Origin: Anaerolineae bacterium | GTDB lineage: Bacteria; Chloroflexota; Anaerolineae; Anaerolineales; UBA11858 | Assembly (NCBI GenBank): GCA_003694235.1 | Contig: RFKO01000158.1 | Coordinates: forward strand, 1 to 7,899 | Direction of reading: 5' to 3' | DNA: 7,899 nt | Shown: piece after piece, positions 1-7,406 of the stretch | Numbering within the stretch: the first letter of the stretch is position 1 | Layout of the letters: every line of letters starts with the position of its first letter | The notes under the pieces: generated by a model | The model's database searches: none | The model's input: the letters and a program-made list of their open reading frames with translations, nothing else | What the model was told of the DNA's origin: nothing | Program-made: the position numbers and the translations under genes

Positions 1-1029
1 CACGCGGTTCAACCCATAGCCCAGCCGCTCCACGAAGCCCAGGTCGGAAAGCACCTGGGCGATCACCGGATTGCGTGAAAAGCGCGCTTCGAGCAGGTTA
101 TCCAGCGTCACCGGGCCGGGCAGTCCGCCGGGGGAGTGCACCTCCAGGCGGTCGGCGAAGACGTGCAGGTGGATGGTATCCCCCTGCTGGTTGTAATCGC
201 GATGCGCCACCGCGTTGACCAGCAGTTCGCGCACCGCCTCGAGAGGGTACTCCGGCACTTCCACCCGCTGTAACCCGCTCAGCCGCGCCACCTGACGCAG
301 ATGGTCGCGCACGAACGCTTCGGCGCGGCGCAGTTGCTGCGGCAGCGTGCCTTCAATCTCCTGCTTGATGAATTCATCCCCCAACGCCTTGCCGGAGAAG
401 CGCGCCGCCAGGATACGCGCGCTGGGCAGCCAGCGTTGCGGCTGACGCCCAAACAGCAACAGCGCGGCATAGGTGGGACGCAGTTCCCCCTCCTGACGCC
501 GCAGACAACCGCGCTGAAAGAGCATCTCCCAGGGCTGCGAGTCTGGCGGCAGGTTGAGCGCCTGCCGGTAAGCCTCAACCTGTTCCTCATCCAGGTCGGA
601 GAGCGCGGCGTCTTCCACAATCTGCGCTTCGAAGGAAACCACGCCGCGCTGCATCAGCAAGGCGCGCAGGGCGCGCGAGGAGAGCGCTTCGATCCGGCCG
701 GCGCGGTGGACAAGATAACGGCCCTCCAGGTGATAAACATGCGGCAATCCCGGCGGCACGGTGACGACCAGCACTGACGCCCCCTGCCGGTCCGCCAGTC
801 GCGGCAACGGCAACACCAGCGGCGGCTCGACCATCAACGCGGCGCGGAAGACCCGGTCTATCGCCTCGTCCACATTGCCCACGCCGGTGACCGCGCCCCC
901 GGCAGAGACGCCCAAGATCACCTCCCCACCGTCCGCATTGGCCAGAGCGCACAGCGCGGCAGCCAGGTCGCTCAAAGCGACATACTCAGAGAAGTGCACC
1001 TTCCCTGCTTTCTCCCGTCCGCCGTCCAT
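1..1029 (-). CDS. AlbA_2 (Schlafen-type) / HATPase_c_4 RecG-like protein, C-terminus cut by window edge
   Basis: 343 codons are visible, open through the left edge, so the C-terminus is missing. Residues about 10-125 look like an AlbA_2 (Schlafen AAA_4) nucleic-acid-binding domain: 'CALANADGGEVILGV' (27-41) followed by a G-x-V-x-G-V-G stretch is its hallmark. Residues about 260-343 match the HATPase_c_4 domain found in RecG-like predicted transcriptional regulators: 'VRELLVNAVAHRDYNQQGD' (266-284), 'DRLEVHSPGGLP' (293-304), 'FSRNPVIAQVL' (317-327) and 'VERLGYGLNRV' (333-343). Family members are annotated as putative ATP-dependent regulators or helicases, but no reaction is firmly established; some AlbA_2 proteins occur in defence loci. 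The ATG at 1029 follows an in-frame TGA by one codon, so no earlier start in this frame is possible. It lies 16 nt after the lon stop, with a weak GGTGGTG ribosome site, so it is probably co-transcribed with folC and lon. The usual E-x-K motif before the AlbA_2 core is not recognisable. Family call firm, role unknown. Confidence 0.87.
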   Translation of the reverse strand, partial: MDGGREKAGKVHFSEYVALSDLAAALCALANADGGEVILGVSAGGAVTGVGNVDEAIDRVFRAALMVEPPLVLPLPRLADRQGASVLVVTVPPGLPHVYHLEGRYLVHRAGRIEALSSRALRALLMQRGVVSFEAQIVEDAALSDLDEEQVEAYRQALNLPPDSQPWEMLFQRGCLRRQEGELRPTYAALLLFGRQPQRWLPSARILAARFSGKALGDEFIKQEIEGTLPQQLRRAEAFVRDHLRQVARLSGLQRVEVPEYPLEAVRELLVNAVAHRDYNQQGDTIHLHVFADRLEVHSPGGLPGPVTLDNLLEARFSRNPVIAQVLSDLGFVERLGYGLNRV

Positions 1030-1045
1030 CGTTCACCACCGTCCG

Positions 1046-3592
1046 TCAAGCGTCCGCCTGCTCTTCACCCGTCTCCGTTTGCCGCTCCTCCCTGTCCGCC
1101 TTCTTTTCTTTCTCCTCTTCCTGTGCTTCCTTGCTCTCCGCCTTCTTCCGTTTGCGGCGTTTCGGTTTGGGAGGGGCGGGATGCAGCGCGATCTCCAGCA
1201 CCTCGTCCATGTGTTTCACCAAACGGATATCCAGCTGCTGGCGCACTTTCTCCGGCACGTCCACCAGGTCTTTCTCGTTCGCGGCGGGGAGGATCACCTT
1301 CTCCAGGCCGGCGCGATAAGCCGCCAGGACTTTCTCGCGCACGCCGCCGACGGGCAGCACCCGCCCTCGCAGCGTGATCTCCCCCGTCATGCCGACTTCA
1401 CAATGCACCGGCCGACCGGTAAAGGCCGAAATCAGCGCGGTGGCCAGCGTGATGCCGGCGCTCGGCCCGTCCTTGGGAATGGCGCCTGACGGGATGTGCA
1501 GGTGAACGCCCTTGTTCTGGCATTCTTCGACATCGAGATCAAGTTGTTCGGCCCGCGAAAGCATATAGGTGGAAGCGGCCTCGAAGGACTCGCGCATCAC
1601 CTCACCGATCTTACCGGTCAGGCGCGTGCCTCCTTTGGCATCCAGCAACACCACTTCCACCGGCATGATCTCTCCGCCGTTGTACGTCCAGGCCAGGGCA
1701 GTCGCCACCCCCACTTCGTCCTGCATCTCCCGCCGCTGGTCGAGAAATTGCGGCGGGCCGAGATAGAGATGCACATCCTCCGCATCCACTTTGCGAGGGT
1801 AATCTTCGCCCTGGGCCTTCTTGCGCGCCAGTTTGCGGCAAACGCGACCGATCTCGCGCTCCAGGTTGCGCACGCCGGCCTCGTAAGTGTACGAGCGAAT
1901 GATCTCCCGCAGCGCCGCCTCGGTGAACTCGATCTCGCCCGGCTCCAGGCCGCTTTCGGCCAGCTGGCGCGGGATGAGAAAGCGGGTGGCGATCTCCAGC
2001 TTCTCCTCGTCAATATAACCGGGAAAATCGATCACCTCCAGGCGGTCAAGCAGAGCATCCGGGATGGTGGCGTCGGTGTTGGCCGTGGTGATGAACATCA
2101 CCTGCGAGAGATCGTAATCCACTTCCAGGTAGTGATCGGAAAAGGCGTTGTTCTGTTCCGGGTCGAGCACTTCGAGCAAAGCTGCGGCCGGGTCGCCGCG
2201 GTAACTGATGCTCAACTTGTCGATCTCGTCCAGCATGAACAAGGGGTTGACCACGCCGGCGCGTCTCATGGTTTGCAAGATGCGCCCCGGCAGCGCGCCG
2301 ATGTAGGTGCGGCGGTGGCCGCGGATTTCGGCCTCATCGCGCACGCCGCCCAGCGAGAGGCGCACGAACTCTCGCCCCAGCGCTTTGGCAATCGAGCGCC
2401 CCAGCGAAGTCTTCCCGGTCCCCGGCGGCCCGACAAAGCACAGAATTGGCTGGCGGGATTTCTCCGGCTTCAGCTTGCGCACGGCGATGTATTCCAGGAT
2501 GCGGTCTTTGGCCTTGGGCAGGCCGTAGTGATTCTCATCCAGCACGCGCGCGGCGTGCTCCAGATCAAGATTGTCCTCGGTCGCCTTTTCCCAGGGGAGT
2601 TCGAGCAGCCAGTCCAGATAAGTGCGAATGATGCCGACCTCCGGCGAGAGCGGCGGCATGTGGTTCAAACGGTTCAATTCTTTGAGGGCGCGTTCGCGGG
2701 CGTGCGCCGGCATGGGCGTCTTTTCGATCCGCTCCCGCAGTTCGGCCACATCGGCCAGGGTGGGATCACTTTCACCCAGTTCACCCTGGATCACGCGCAT
2801 CTGTTCGCGCAGGTAGAACTCACGTTGGGAACGGTCAACCTCGTTGCGGGTGCGATTCTGTATCTCGCTCTCCAGTTCCAGCACATCCAGTTCCTGCGCC
2901 AGAATTCCGCTCACCATCTCCAGGCGCTTGAGCGGATCGACTTCGGCCAGCACCTTCAGGCGCAGCGGCATGCTGAGGGAGAGCGCGGTGGCGATCATAT
3001 CCGCCAGCCATCCCGGTTCGTCGATGTTGAGGGCAAAGAGATAAGCCTCTTCGGGGATGCTGCGATTGAGCTGCACACAGCGATCGAACAGATCCAACAC
3101 CGAGCGCATGGTGGCCTGCACCTGCCGGTCGAGCACCACCTCCTCGTATATCGGGCGCACGCGCGCCCGCAAATAAGGCTGTACCTGGGTGAACTCCACC
3201 ACTTCCACGCGACGCCGCCCCTGCACAAGCGCGGAAGCGGCCTCGTCGGGCATGGTGATCAGGCGGCCAACCGCCACCTCCACCCCCACCGGAAAGAAAT
3301 CCTCCGGGCCGGGTTCCTCGACCTGCGGATCGGTCTGCACCAGGGCGATCAGCGTCTGGTTCTGCCGCTGAGCCTCCTCCACCGCCCAAAAGGTCTGCGC
3401 CCGGGCGATGAACAGGGGGGAGACCATCTGAGGGTAAACCATCACCCCGCGCAGAGGCATCACCGGCGCTTCGAAGGTGCCGTCCACATCCAGAGGCCGG
3501 TCTTCGACCGCGTACAACTCTTCGGTGCGCTGGTGTAGCGCATCCATCAATTCATCGGCGTCTTCGTATTGTTCCCAATCGTCGAAGGACAT
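1046..3592 (-). CDS. lon: ATP-dependent protease Lon (LonA type)
   Basis: 848 residues; cytosolic hexameric AAA+ serine protease that unfolds and degrades damaged and regulatory proteins. Domains in order: acidic N-terminal extension (1-42); Lon N-terminal substrate-binding domain from '[18 protein letters not shown]' (44-61) to about 240; helical linker with '[18 protein letters not shown]' (257-274); AAA+ module with Walker A GPPGTGKT (388-395), Walker B 'LFMLDEIDK' (451-459), sensor-1 N505, probable arginine finger R517 and sensor-2 R575; protease domain with catalytic Ser711 in 'PKDGPSAG' and Lys754 in 'GGVREK'. The Ser-Lys spacing of 43 equals that of E. coli Lon (S679/K722). After the normal family end near residue 804 there is a charged tail of about 44 residues, first Lys/Arg-rich, then Glu/Lys-rich. 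All catalytic residues are present. The start follows the folC stop by 5 nt; a GGAG at 3601-3604 inside the last folC codons sits 8 nt before the ATG, suggesting translational coupling. Confidence 0.97.
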   Translation of the reverse strand: MSFDDWEQYEDADELMDALHQRTEELYAVEDRPLDVDGTFEAPVMPLRGVMVYPQMVSPLFIARAQTFWAVEEAQRQNQTLIALVQTDPQVEEPGPEDFFPVGVEVAVGRLITMPDEAASALVQGRRRVEVVEFTQVQPYLRARVRPIYEEVVLDRQVQATMRSVLDLFDRCVQLNRSIPEEAYLFALNIDEPGWLADMIATALSLSMPLRLKVLAEVDPLKRLEMVSGILAQELDVLELESEIQNRTRNEVDRSQREFYLREQMRVIQGELGESDPTLADVAELRERIEKTPMPAHARERALKELNRLNHMPPLSPEVGIIRTYLDWLLELPWEKATEDNLDLEHAARVLDENHYGLPKAKDRILEYIAVRKLKPEKSRQPILCFVGPPGTGKTSLGRSIAKALGREFVRLSLGGVRDEAEIRGHRRTYIGALPGRILQTMRRAGVVNPLFMLDEIDKLSISYRGDPAAALLEVLDPEQNNAFSDHYLEVDYDLSQVMFITTANTDATIPDALLDRLEVIDFPGYIDEEKLEIATRFLIPRQLAESGLEPGEIEFTEAALREIIRSYTYEAGVRNLEREIGRVCRKLARKKAQGEDYPRKVDAEDVHLYLGPPQFLDQRREMQDEVGVATALAWTYNGGEIMPVEVVLLDAKGGTRLTGKIGEVMRESFEAASTYMLSRAEQLDLDVEECQNKGVHLHIPSGAIPKDGPSAGITLATALISAFTGRPVHCEVGMTGEITLRGRVLPVGGVREKVLAAYRAGLEKVILPAANEKDLVDVPEKVRQQLDIRLVKHMDEVLEIALHPAPPKPKRRKRKKAESKEAQEEEKEKKADREERQTETGEEQADA

Positions 3593-3597
3593 TCCTT

Positions 3598-4947
3598 TTA
3601 CTCCACGAGTTCTCCCTGGCGTTCCAGCCAGGCGATGCGCGCGCTGGCCGCCACGAAAATGCTCCCACTCACCAGAATCACCGCCTCGGGCGGCGCTTCT
3701 TCCAGCGCGGCGAACAACGCCGCGCCCACAGGTTCGACAGACCGGCTGGCAAAGCCGGCCGCACGCACCCGCTCCGCCAGCGTCTCTGCATCCAGGGCGC
3801 GAGGGTGTTCGGCCCGCGTGCAGAGCACTTCCTCCACCCGCGGCGGGAGCGCCCGTAACATGCCGGCCACGTCTTTATCCTCGGAGACGCCATACACCAG
3901 CCAGAGCGGACGGTCGGGGAAGAAGGCGTCCAGCGTCTCGCACACCCGCCGCATGGCAGCGGGCGTGTGCGCCGCATCCACCACCAGCGGCGGGCAGCGC
4001 TGTAAAATCTCGAAGCGAGCCGGCCAGCGGGCGCGCTCAAAGCCTGCCGCCACCGCGGTCGGGGGCAGGTCAAGTTCATCATGCCGCCTCAGCACGTCCA
4101 GCGCCGCCCAGGCCAGCGCGGCGTTCTCCACCTGATGCAAGCCCAGCAAGGGGATGCGTAAACGCTGCGCCGCATGCTCCGCGTCCTGCCGCCAGACATC
4201 GAGCGTCTGCCCCTCCAGAGAGGCTTCCACGGCGCGATAGCGGTACTCACGCCCCAGGCGGTAGCACGGCGCATCTCTTTCCGCGGCCATGCTTTCCAGC
4301 ACCGCCAGCGCTTCCGCCTGCTGCGGCGCGACCACCAGCGGGACGCCGGTCTTGATGATGCCGCCCTTTTCCGCCGCGATCTGGGACAAGGTGTCACCCA
4401 AAATCATCGTGTGCTCCAGCTGCAGCGCGGTGATCACCGCGACCCGCGGCGTGATCACGTTGGTGGCATCCAGCCGTCCCCCCAGGCCGACCTCGATCAC
4501 GGCGAAGTCCACCCCGCGGCGGGCAAAGTACAGAAACCCCAGCGCCGTGGTGATCTCGAAAGTGGTCAGGCGGGGGATGGCAGCCACATGAGGCTTGATC
4601 TCCTCCACCAGCGCCACCAGATCGGCGCGCGGGATGGGTTGACCGTCCACCTGAATGCGCTCCTCGAAATCTTTGAGATGCGGCGAGGTGTACAGGCCAA
4701 CACGATACCCCCCCGCCTGCAACGCCGCAGCGCAGAATGCCGCCACCGAACCCTTCCCTTTGCTGCCGGCAATGTGCAGAGAAGGATAGCGATTCTGCGG
4801 CTCCCCCAGCCGGCGCATCAGCGCGAACATGCGAGAGAGATCGAAATTCTCCGGCGACAGGTTTTGCTGATGTGTGCGGCTGAAATCCACAAAGCTGTAG
4901 ATGTAATCCAGGGCGTGCTGGTAACGCGCTTGCAGATCGTCGCTCAT
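3598..4947 (-). CDS. folC: FolC-family folylpolyglutamate synthase / dihydrofolate synthase
   Basis: 449 residues; Mur-ligase superfamily enzyme of the cytosol. The family uses ATP to join glutamate to dihydropteroate (making dihydrofolate) and/or to extend polyglutamate tails on folates. N-terminal 'HALDYIYSFVDFS' and 'LMRRLGEPQNRYPSLHIAG' are typical. P-loop is GSKGKGS (61-67; usual GTNGKGS). Also visible are 'YTSPHL' (86-91), 'IEVGLGGRLDATN' (151-163), 'LEHTMILGDTLSQIAAEKGGIIK' in pieces at 177-199 (usual LDHT and EKAGIIK), and the C-domain motif 'VVDAAHTP' (322-329; usual DGAHNP). D324, H327 and H179 are kept. 'KDVAGML' (358-364) and 'CTRAEHPRA' (376-384) fit the C-terminal Rossmann domain. 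I chose the ATG at 4947 because the family begins just before 'ALDYIYSF'; upstream in-frame GTG/ATG codons at 5031 and 4992 would add an Arg-rich stretch without family resemblance and lie over promoter elements. First gene of the leftward cluster. The substrate could be an unusual folate or folate-like cofactor. Confidence 0.93.
   Translation of the reverse strand: MSDDLQARYQHALDYIYSFVDFSRTHQQNLSPENFDLSRMFALMRRLGEPQNRYPSLHIAGSKGKGSVAAFCAAALQAGGYRVGLYTSPHLKDFEERIQVDGQPIPRADLVALVEEIKPHVAAIPRLTTFEITTALGFLYFARRGVDFAVIEVGLGGRLDATNVITPRVAVITALQLEHTMILGDTLSQIAAEKGGIIKTGVPLVVAPQQAEALAVLESMAAERDAPCYRLGREYRYRAVEASLEGQTLDVWRQDAEHAAQRLRIPLLGLHQVENAALAWAALDVLRRHDELDLPPTAVAAGFERARWPARFEILQRCPPLVVDAAHTPAAMRRVCETLDAFFPDRPLWLVYGVSEDKDVAGMLRALPPRVEEVLCTRAEHPRALDAETLAERVRAAGFASRSVEPVGAALFAALEEAPPEAVILVSGSIFVAASARIAWLERQGELVE
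3601..3604 (-). promoter_or_regulatory. Ribosome binding site of lon inside the end of folC
   Basis: GGAG on the minus strand lies 8 nt before the lon ATG, within the last two sense codons of folC (GTG GAG TAA). A second AAGGA directly touches the ATG and is too close to act as a Shine-Dalgarno site. The arrangement suggests that lon translation is coupled to termination on folC. Confidence 0.6.
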
Positions 4948-4956
4948 AGCAGGCAG

Positions 4957-4985
4957 ATTGTACACGCAGGCGGTTTGGGCGACAA
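4957..4985 (-). promoter_or_regulatory. folC promoter, apparently leaderless
   Basis: On the minus strand, TTGTCG (4980-4985; 4 of 6 matches to the -35 consensus) is followed after 17 nt by TACAAT (4957-4962; 5 of 6 to the -10 consensus). Only 9 nt separate the -10 hexamer from the folC ATG at 4947, so transcription would start within a few nt of the start codon. No Shine-Dalgarno sequence fits between. This supports a leaderless or near-leaderless mRNA for folC-lon and the AlbA_2 gene. The call rests on sequence match alone. Confidence 0.65.
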
Positions 4986-4993
4986 GAAGCATT

Positions 4994-5022
4994 TTGCGCC
5001 TTCTTCTTCGCCATGATACAAT
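4994..5022 (+). promoter_or_regulatory. phnCE promoter
   Basis: TTGCGC (4994-4999) and TACAAT (5017-5022) with an exact 17-nt spacer form a sigma-70-like promoter. Start of transcription is expected near 5029, giving a leader of roughly 36 nt before phnC. It is back-to-back with the folC promoter, with 8 bp between the two -35 elements, so a regulator bound here could affect both operons. Confidence 0.65.
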
Positions 5023-5051
5023 CAAACCCACAGGTGTTCATTATTCATCAT

Positions 5052-5057
5052 GAGGAG
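5052..5057 (+). promoter_or_regulatory. Ribosome binding site of phnC
   Basis: GAGGAG sits 8 nt before the ATG at 5066, a strong canonical Shine-Dalgarno site. It fixes the phnC start and contrasts with the divergent folC, which has none. Confidence 0.8.
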
Positions 5058-5065
5058 AAACATCT

Positions 5066-5872
5066 ATGCTCGAAGTCCGTCATCTGACCAAAGTGTATGA
5101 CGACGGAACCGTGGCTCTCAAAGACGTCAGTTTTACGGTTGAAGACGGAGAGTTCCTCGTCGTCATCGGGTTGAGCGGTTCGGGGAAATCCACACTGCTG
5201 CGCTGCATCAACCGACTGATCGATCCCACCGAGGGGGAGATCATCTGGAACGGGGTGGATATCACCAAATTACAGGGGGAAGAGCTGCGCAAGATGCGTC
5301 GCCAGATCGGCATGATCTTCCAGCACTTCAACCTGGTGCGCCGCTCCACCGTGATCACCAATGTGCTGTCCGGCCGCCTGGGTTACACGCCGCAGTGGAA
5401 AAGCCTGTTCGGGCAATTCACCCGCGAGGACAAAGAAAAAGCCATGCAGGCCCTGCGGCGTCTGGGCATCGAAGACCAGGCGCACAAACTGGCGCGCGAG
5501 CTGAGCGGCGGGCAGCAGCAACGCGTCGGCGTGGCGCGCGCGCTGATGCAAGAGCCGAAGATGATCCTGGCCGACGAGCCGGTCGCCAGCCTCGACCCGG
5601 TGCTGGCACACTCGATCATGCAATATCTGGAAATGCTCAATCAGGAGGACGGGCTGACGGTGATTTGCAGCCTGCACTACCTCGACCTGGTGCAACGCTA
5701 CGCCACGCGGGTGATCGGCCTGCGCGACGGGCGCCTGGTGTACCAGGGCAGCCGCGAGGATATCCGCGCCATGACCGACGAAGAGTTCAAGAACATCTAC
5801 GGCGAGGAGGCCGAACGCGTGAGCGGCGGCCTGCAAGGAGAACTGCAATCCACGCGCGGAGGTGAAGCATGA
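5066..5872 (+). CDS. phnC: Phosphonate-type ABC transporter ATP-binding protein PhnC
   Basis: 268 residues, normal for PhnC. It is the cytoplasmic ATPase that powers import of phosphonates or related phosphorus oxyanions through the PhnE permease. All nucleotide-binding motifs are intact: Walker A GLSGSGKST (35-43), Q-loop Q86 in 'IGMIFQHFNL', signature LSGGQQQR (146-153), Walker B 'MILADEP' (166-172) with catalytic E171, D-loop 'ASLDP' (174-178) and H-loop H204 in 'CSLHYLDLV'. PhnC-typical features are 'LRCINRLIDPTEG' near 45-57, 'RRSTVITNVLSGRLGY' (92-107) and the 'SLHYLDLVQRYATRVIGLRDG' region, held here at 202-222. The start is fixed by GAGGAG 8 nt upstream. The stop overlaps phnE as ATGA, so the two are translationally coupled. 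The substrate cannot be read from the sequence: phosphonate, phosphite or phosphate esters all occur in this family. Confidence 0.92.
   Translation: MLEVRHLTKVYDDGTVALKDVSFTVEDGEFLVVIGLSGSGKSTLLRCINRLIDPTEGEIIWNGVDITKLQGEELRKMRRQIGMIFQHFNLVRRSTVITNVLSGRLGYTPQWKSLFGQFTREDKEKAMQALRRLGIEDQAHKLARELSGGQQQRVGVARALMQEPKMILADEPVASLDPVLAHSIMQYLEMLNQEDGLTVICSLHYLDLVQRYATRVIGLRDGRLVYQGSREDIRAMTDEEFKNIYGEEAERVSGGLQGELQSTRGGEA
5858..5865 (+). promoter_or_regulatory. Ribosome binding site of phnE
   Basis: GGAGGTGA, a long match to the anti-Shine-Dalgarno sequence, lies at the end of phnC with 6 nt between GGAGG and the phnE ATG at 5869. It confirms that the start inside the ATGA overlap is used, and therefore that the extra N-terminal part of PhnE is translated. 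Confidence 0.8.
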
Positions 5873-7380
5873 GCAAAATCGGTCATCAACCCGAAGGCGT
5901 GCGTCCTCCCAGCCTCGTCCCTCCCCCGCTGGCCGCGCTGTTCTCGCTGCTCATCCCCGGCCTGGGGCAGGTGCTCGCCCGCTCGATCCGCCGAGGGTTG
6001 ATCATCTTCTTCTCCTATATCACCATCCTCGGCCTGATGATCTGGCGCTTTCGTCTGGCAGCGCCGCGCGACACCGGCTGGTTGAATATCTTCAAAAAAG
6101 CCCTCAAACTGGACAACCTGCTGCTTTCCGCCACCATCTTGTTCGCGCTGCTGCTGCTGTGGATCGCGTGGGATGCCTACCAGATCGCCCGCCATCGCGA
6201 GCGCACGCCGGTAGGCGTTTTCTTTATGATCATTCTGGTCTTTTTCGCCCTGGGCTGGCAAATCGGTCAGATTGACCTGGTCGCTATGGTGGCGCAGATG
6301 GACGAAGCCGGCCCGCCGCTGGCGCGAGTGCTCTGGCCATGGGAGAAAGCCATCGAGCGCGAGGAAGAAACCGTGCAGGCTTTCGCCGATATCCAGGTGC
6401 CCTGCGTGGGTGAGCCGCCGGCCGTTAACCAGGTCAGCGGGGATGAACCGACCCTGGTCGCCACCCCCACCTGTGGGGAGCTCAGCACGCAGGGCGGCGA
6501 ACCCGGCACCACGCTGCACCTGGAGGGTTACAATTTCTCGCCCGATAACCCCGTAGCCATAAAATGGAAAGATCCGCTGGGCAACGTCTTCCGCCAGCGC
6601 CAAAGCGGCGAGTACGTGGTGGTCACGCCCGACGCGGACGGTCATTTTGCCATTGACATTGTGATGCCCTACCGCCTGCTGCCCCCCTCAGCGGACGAAC
6701 CCTTCTACATCTGGAAGGTGTTCGGCGAGCAGGTGGCTTCGGTGGGCCCGGCACATCTGAGCAAGGATTTCAAACTGGTGGTCGAGAAGATGATCGAGAC
6801 CATCTTCATCGGTATGATGGCCACCTTCTTCGGGGTCATCCTTGCCGTACCGGTCAGCTTTATCGCGGCGCGCAACCTGATGTCGGCCTCGCCGATCACG
6901 CTGGTGATCTACTACCTGATGCGCGGCATCCTCAACGTGATTCGCTCGATCGAGCCGCTGATCTGGGCGATCATCGCGGTCATCGTGGTCGGCCTGGGGC
7001 CGTTCGCCGGCATCCTGGCGCTCACCCTGCACTCGATCGCCGCGCTGGGGAAGCTATACTCAGAGGCCATCGAGTCAATCGACCCAGGCCCTATCGAAGC
7101 CATCCAGGCCACCGGCGCCACCTGGCTGCAAACCGTGGTGTACGCCGTCATACCGCAGATCATCCCGCCTTTCGTCTCGTTCACCATCTACCGCTGGGAC
7201 ATCAACATCCGCATGTCCACGGTGATCGGGTTCGTCGGCGGCGGCGGCATCGGCTTCCTGCTGGCGCAATACATCCGCCTGCTGGATTACCGCTCCGCGG
7301 GGATGGCAGTGTGGTTCATTGCCATCACCGTCGCCATTCTGGACTATGTGAGCGCCGAGATTCGCGCCCGCTTCGTCTGA
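5869..7380 (+). CDS. phnE: Phosphonate-type ABC transporter permease PhnE, enlarged with N-terminal membrane segments and an inserted extracytoplasmic domain
   Basis: 503 residues, against roughly 250-300 for usual PhnE. The C-terminal part (about 300-503) is a standard permease core: 'VVEKMIETIFIGMMATFFGV' (304-323), 'AVPVSFIAARNLM' (326-338), 'IRSIEPLIWAII' (358-369), the ATPase-coupling EAA loop around 'EAIESIDPGPIEAIQATGA' (399-417) with 'IPQIIP' (428-433), and 'IGFVGGGGIGFLL' (453-465). The N-terminal part holds a 'SLLIPGLGQVL' hairpin (26-36) and likely membrane segments at about 43-60, 83-104 and 115-133. Between them, about 160-300 is a soluble stretch with two cysteines (C179, C202) and the pattern 'GEPGTTLHLEGYNFSPDNPV' (210-229) followed by 'DADGHFAIDIVMP' (255-267), which resembles IPT/TIG-like Ig folds. 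It probably faces outward, by topology. It may help dock a binding protein; that is inference. Start supported by a strong ribosome site; no frameshift is needed to read the whole frame. Confidence 0.9.
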   Translation: MSKIGHQPEGVRPPSLVPPPLAALFSLLIPGLGQVLARSIRRGLIIFFSYITILGLMIWRFRLAAPRDTGWLNIFKKALKLDNLLLSATILFALLLLWIAWDAYQIARHRERTPVGVFFMIILVFFALGWQIGQIDLVAMVAQMDEAGPPLARVLWPWEKAIEREEETVQAFADIQVPCVGEPPAVNQVSGDEPTLVATPTCGELSTQGGEPGTTLHLEGYNFSPDNPVAIKWKDPLGNVFRQRQSGEYVVVTPDADGHFAIDIVMPYRLLPPSADEPFYIWKVFGEQVASVGPAHLSKDFKLVVEKMIETIFIGMMATFFGVILAVPVSFIAARNLMSASPITLVIYYLMRGILNVIRSIEPLIWAIIAVIVVGLGPFAGILALTLHSIAALGKLYSEAIESIDPGPIEAIQATGATWLQTVVYAVIPQIIPPFVSFTIYRWDINIRMSTVIGFVGGGGIGFLLAQYIRLLDYRSAGMAVWFIAITVAILDYVSAEIRARFV

Positions 7381-7406
7381 GCAGGCCGGATAGCGCACCT
7401 GCCGAA

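Noticed and set aside
761..1489. 242-codon plus-strand open frame across the end of lon
   Set aside because: It is antisense to the AlbA_2 gene and the lon tail. The Leu/Phe/Pro-rich middle is just the complement of the charged Lon tail, not a membrane protein.
1496..3538. 680-codon open frame on the plus strand opposite lon
   Set aside because: It is the complement of a clear, motif-complete lon gene. Its product is rich in His, Gln and Arg with no recognisable domain, as expected from antisense reading of a high-GC gene.
3477..4355. 292-codon plus-strand open frame across the lon-folC junction
   Set aside because: It overlaps two well-supported genes in antisense, and its product is a Pro/Arg/Ala-rich low-complexity sequence without domain features.
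4948..5031. Longer folC starting at GTG 5031 or ATG 4992
   Set aside because: The extra residues (an Arg run, then 'LLVAQTACVYNLPA') do not match the family, and these starts lie over the folC and phnC promoter hexamers.
5041..5052. Direct repeat TTCAT-TA-TTCAT in the phnC leader
   Set aside because: Five-base units in an AT-rich leader are easily explained by chance, and no known phosphate-regulator box is recognisable.
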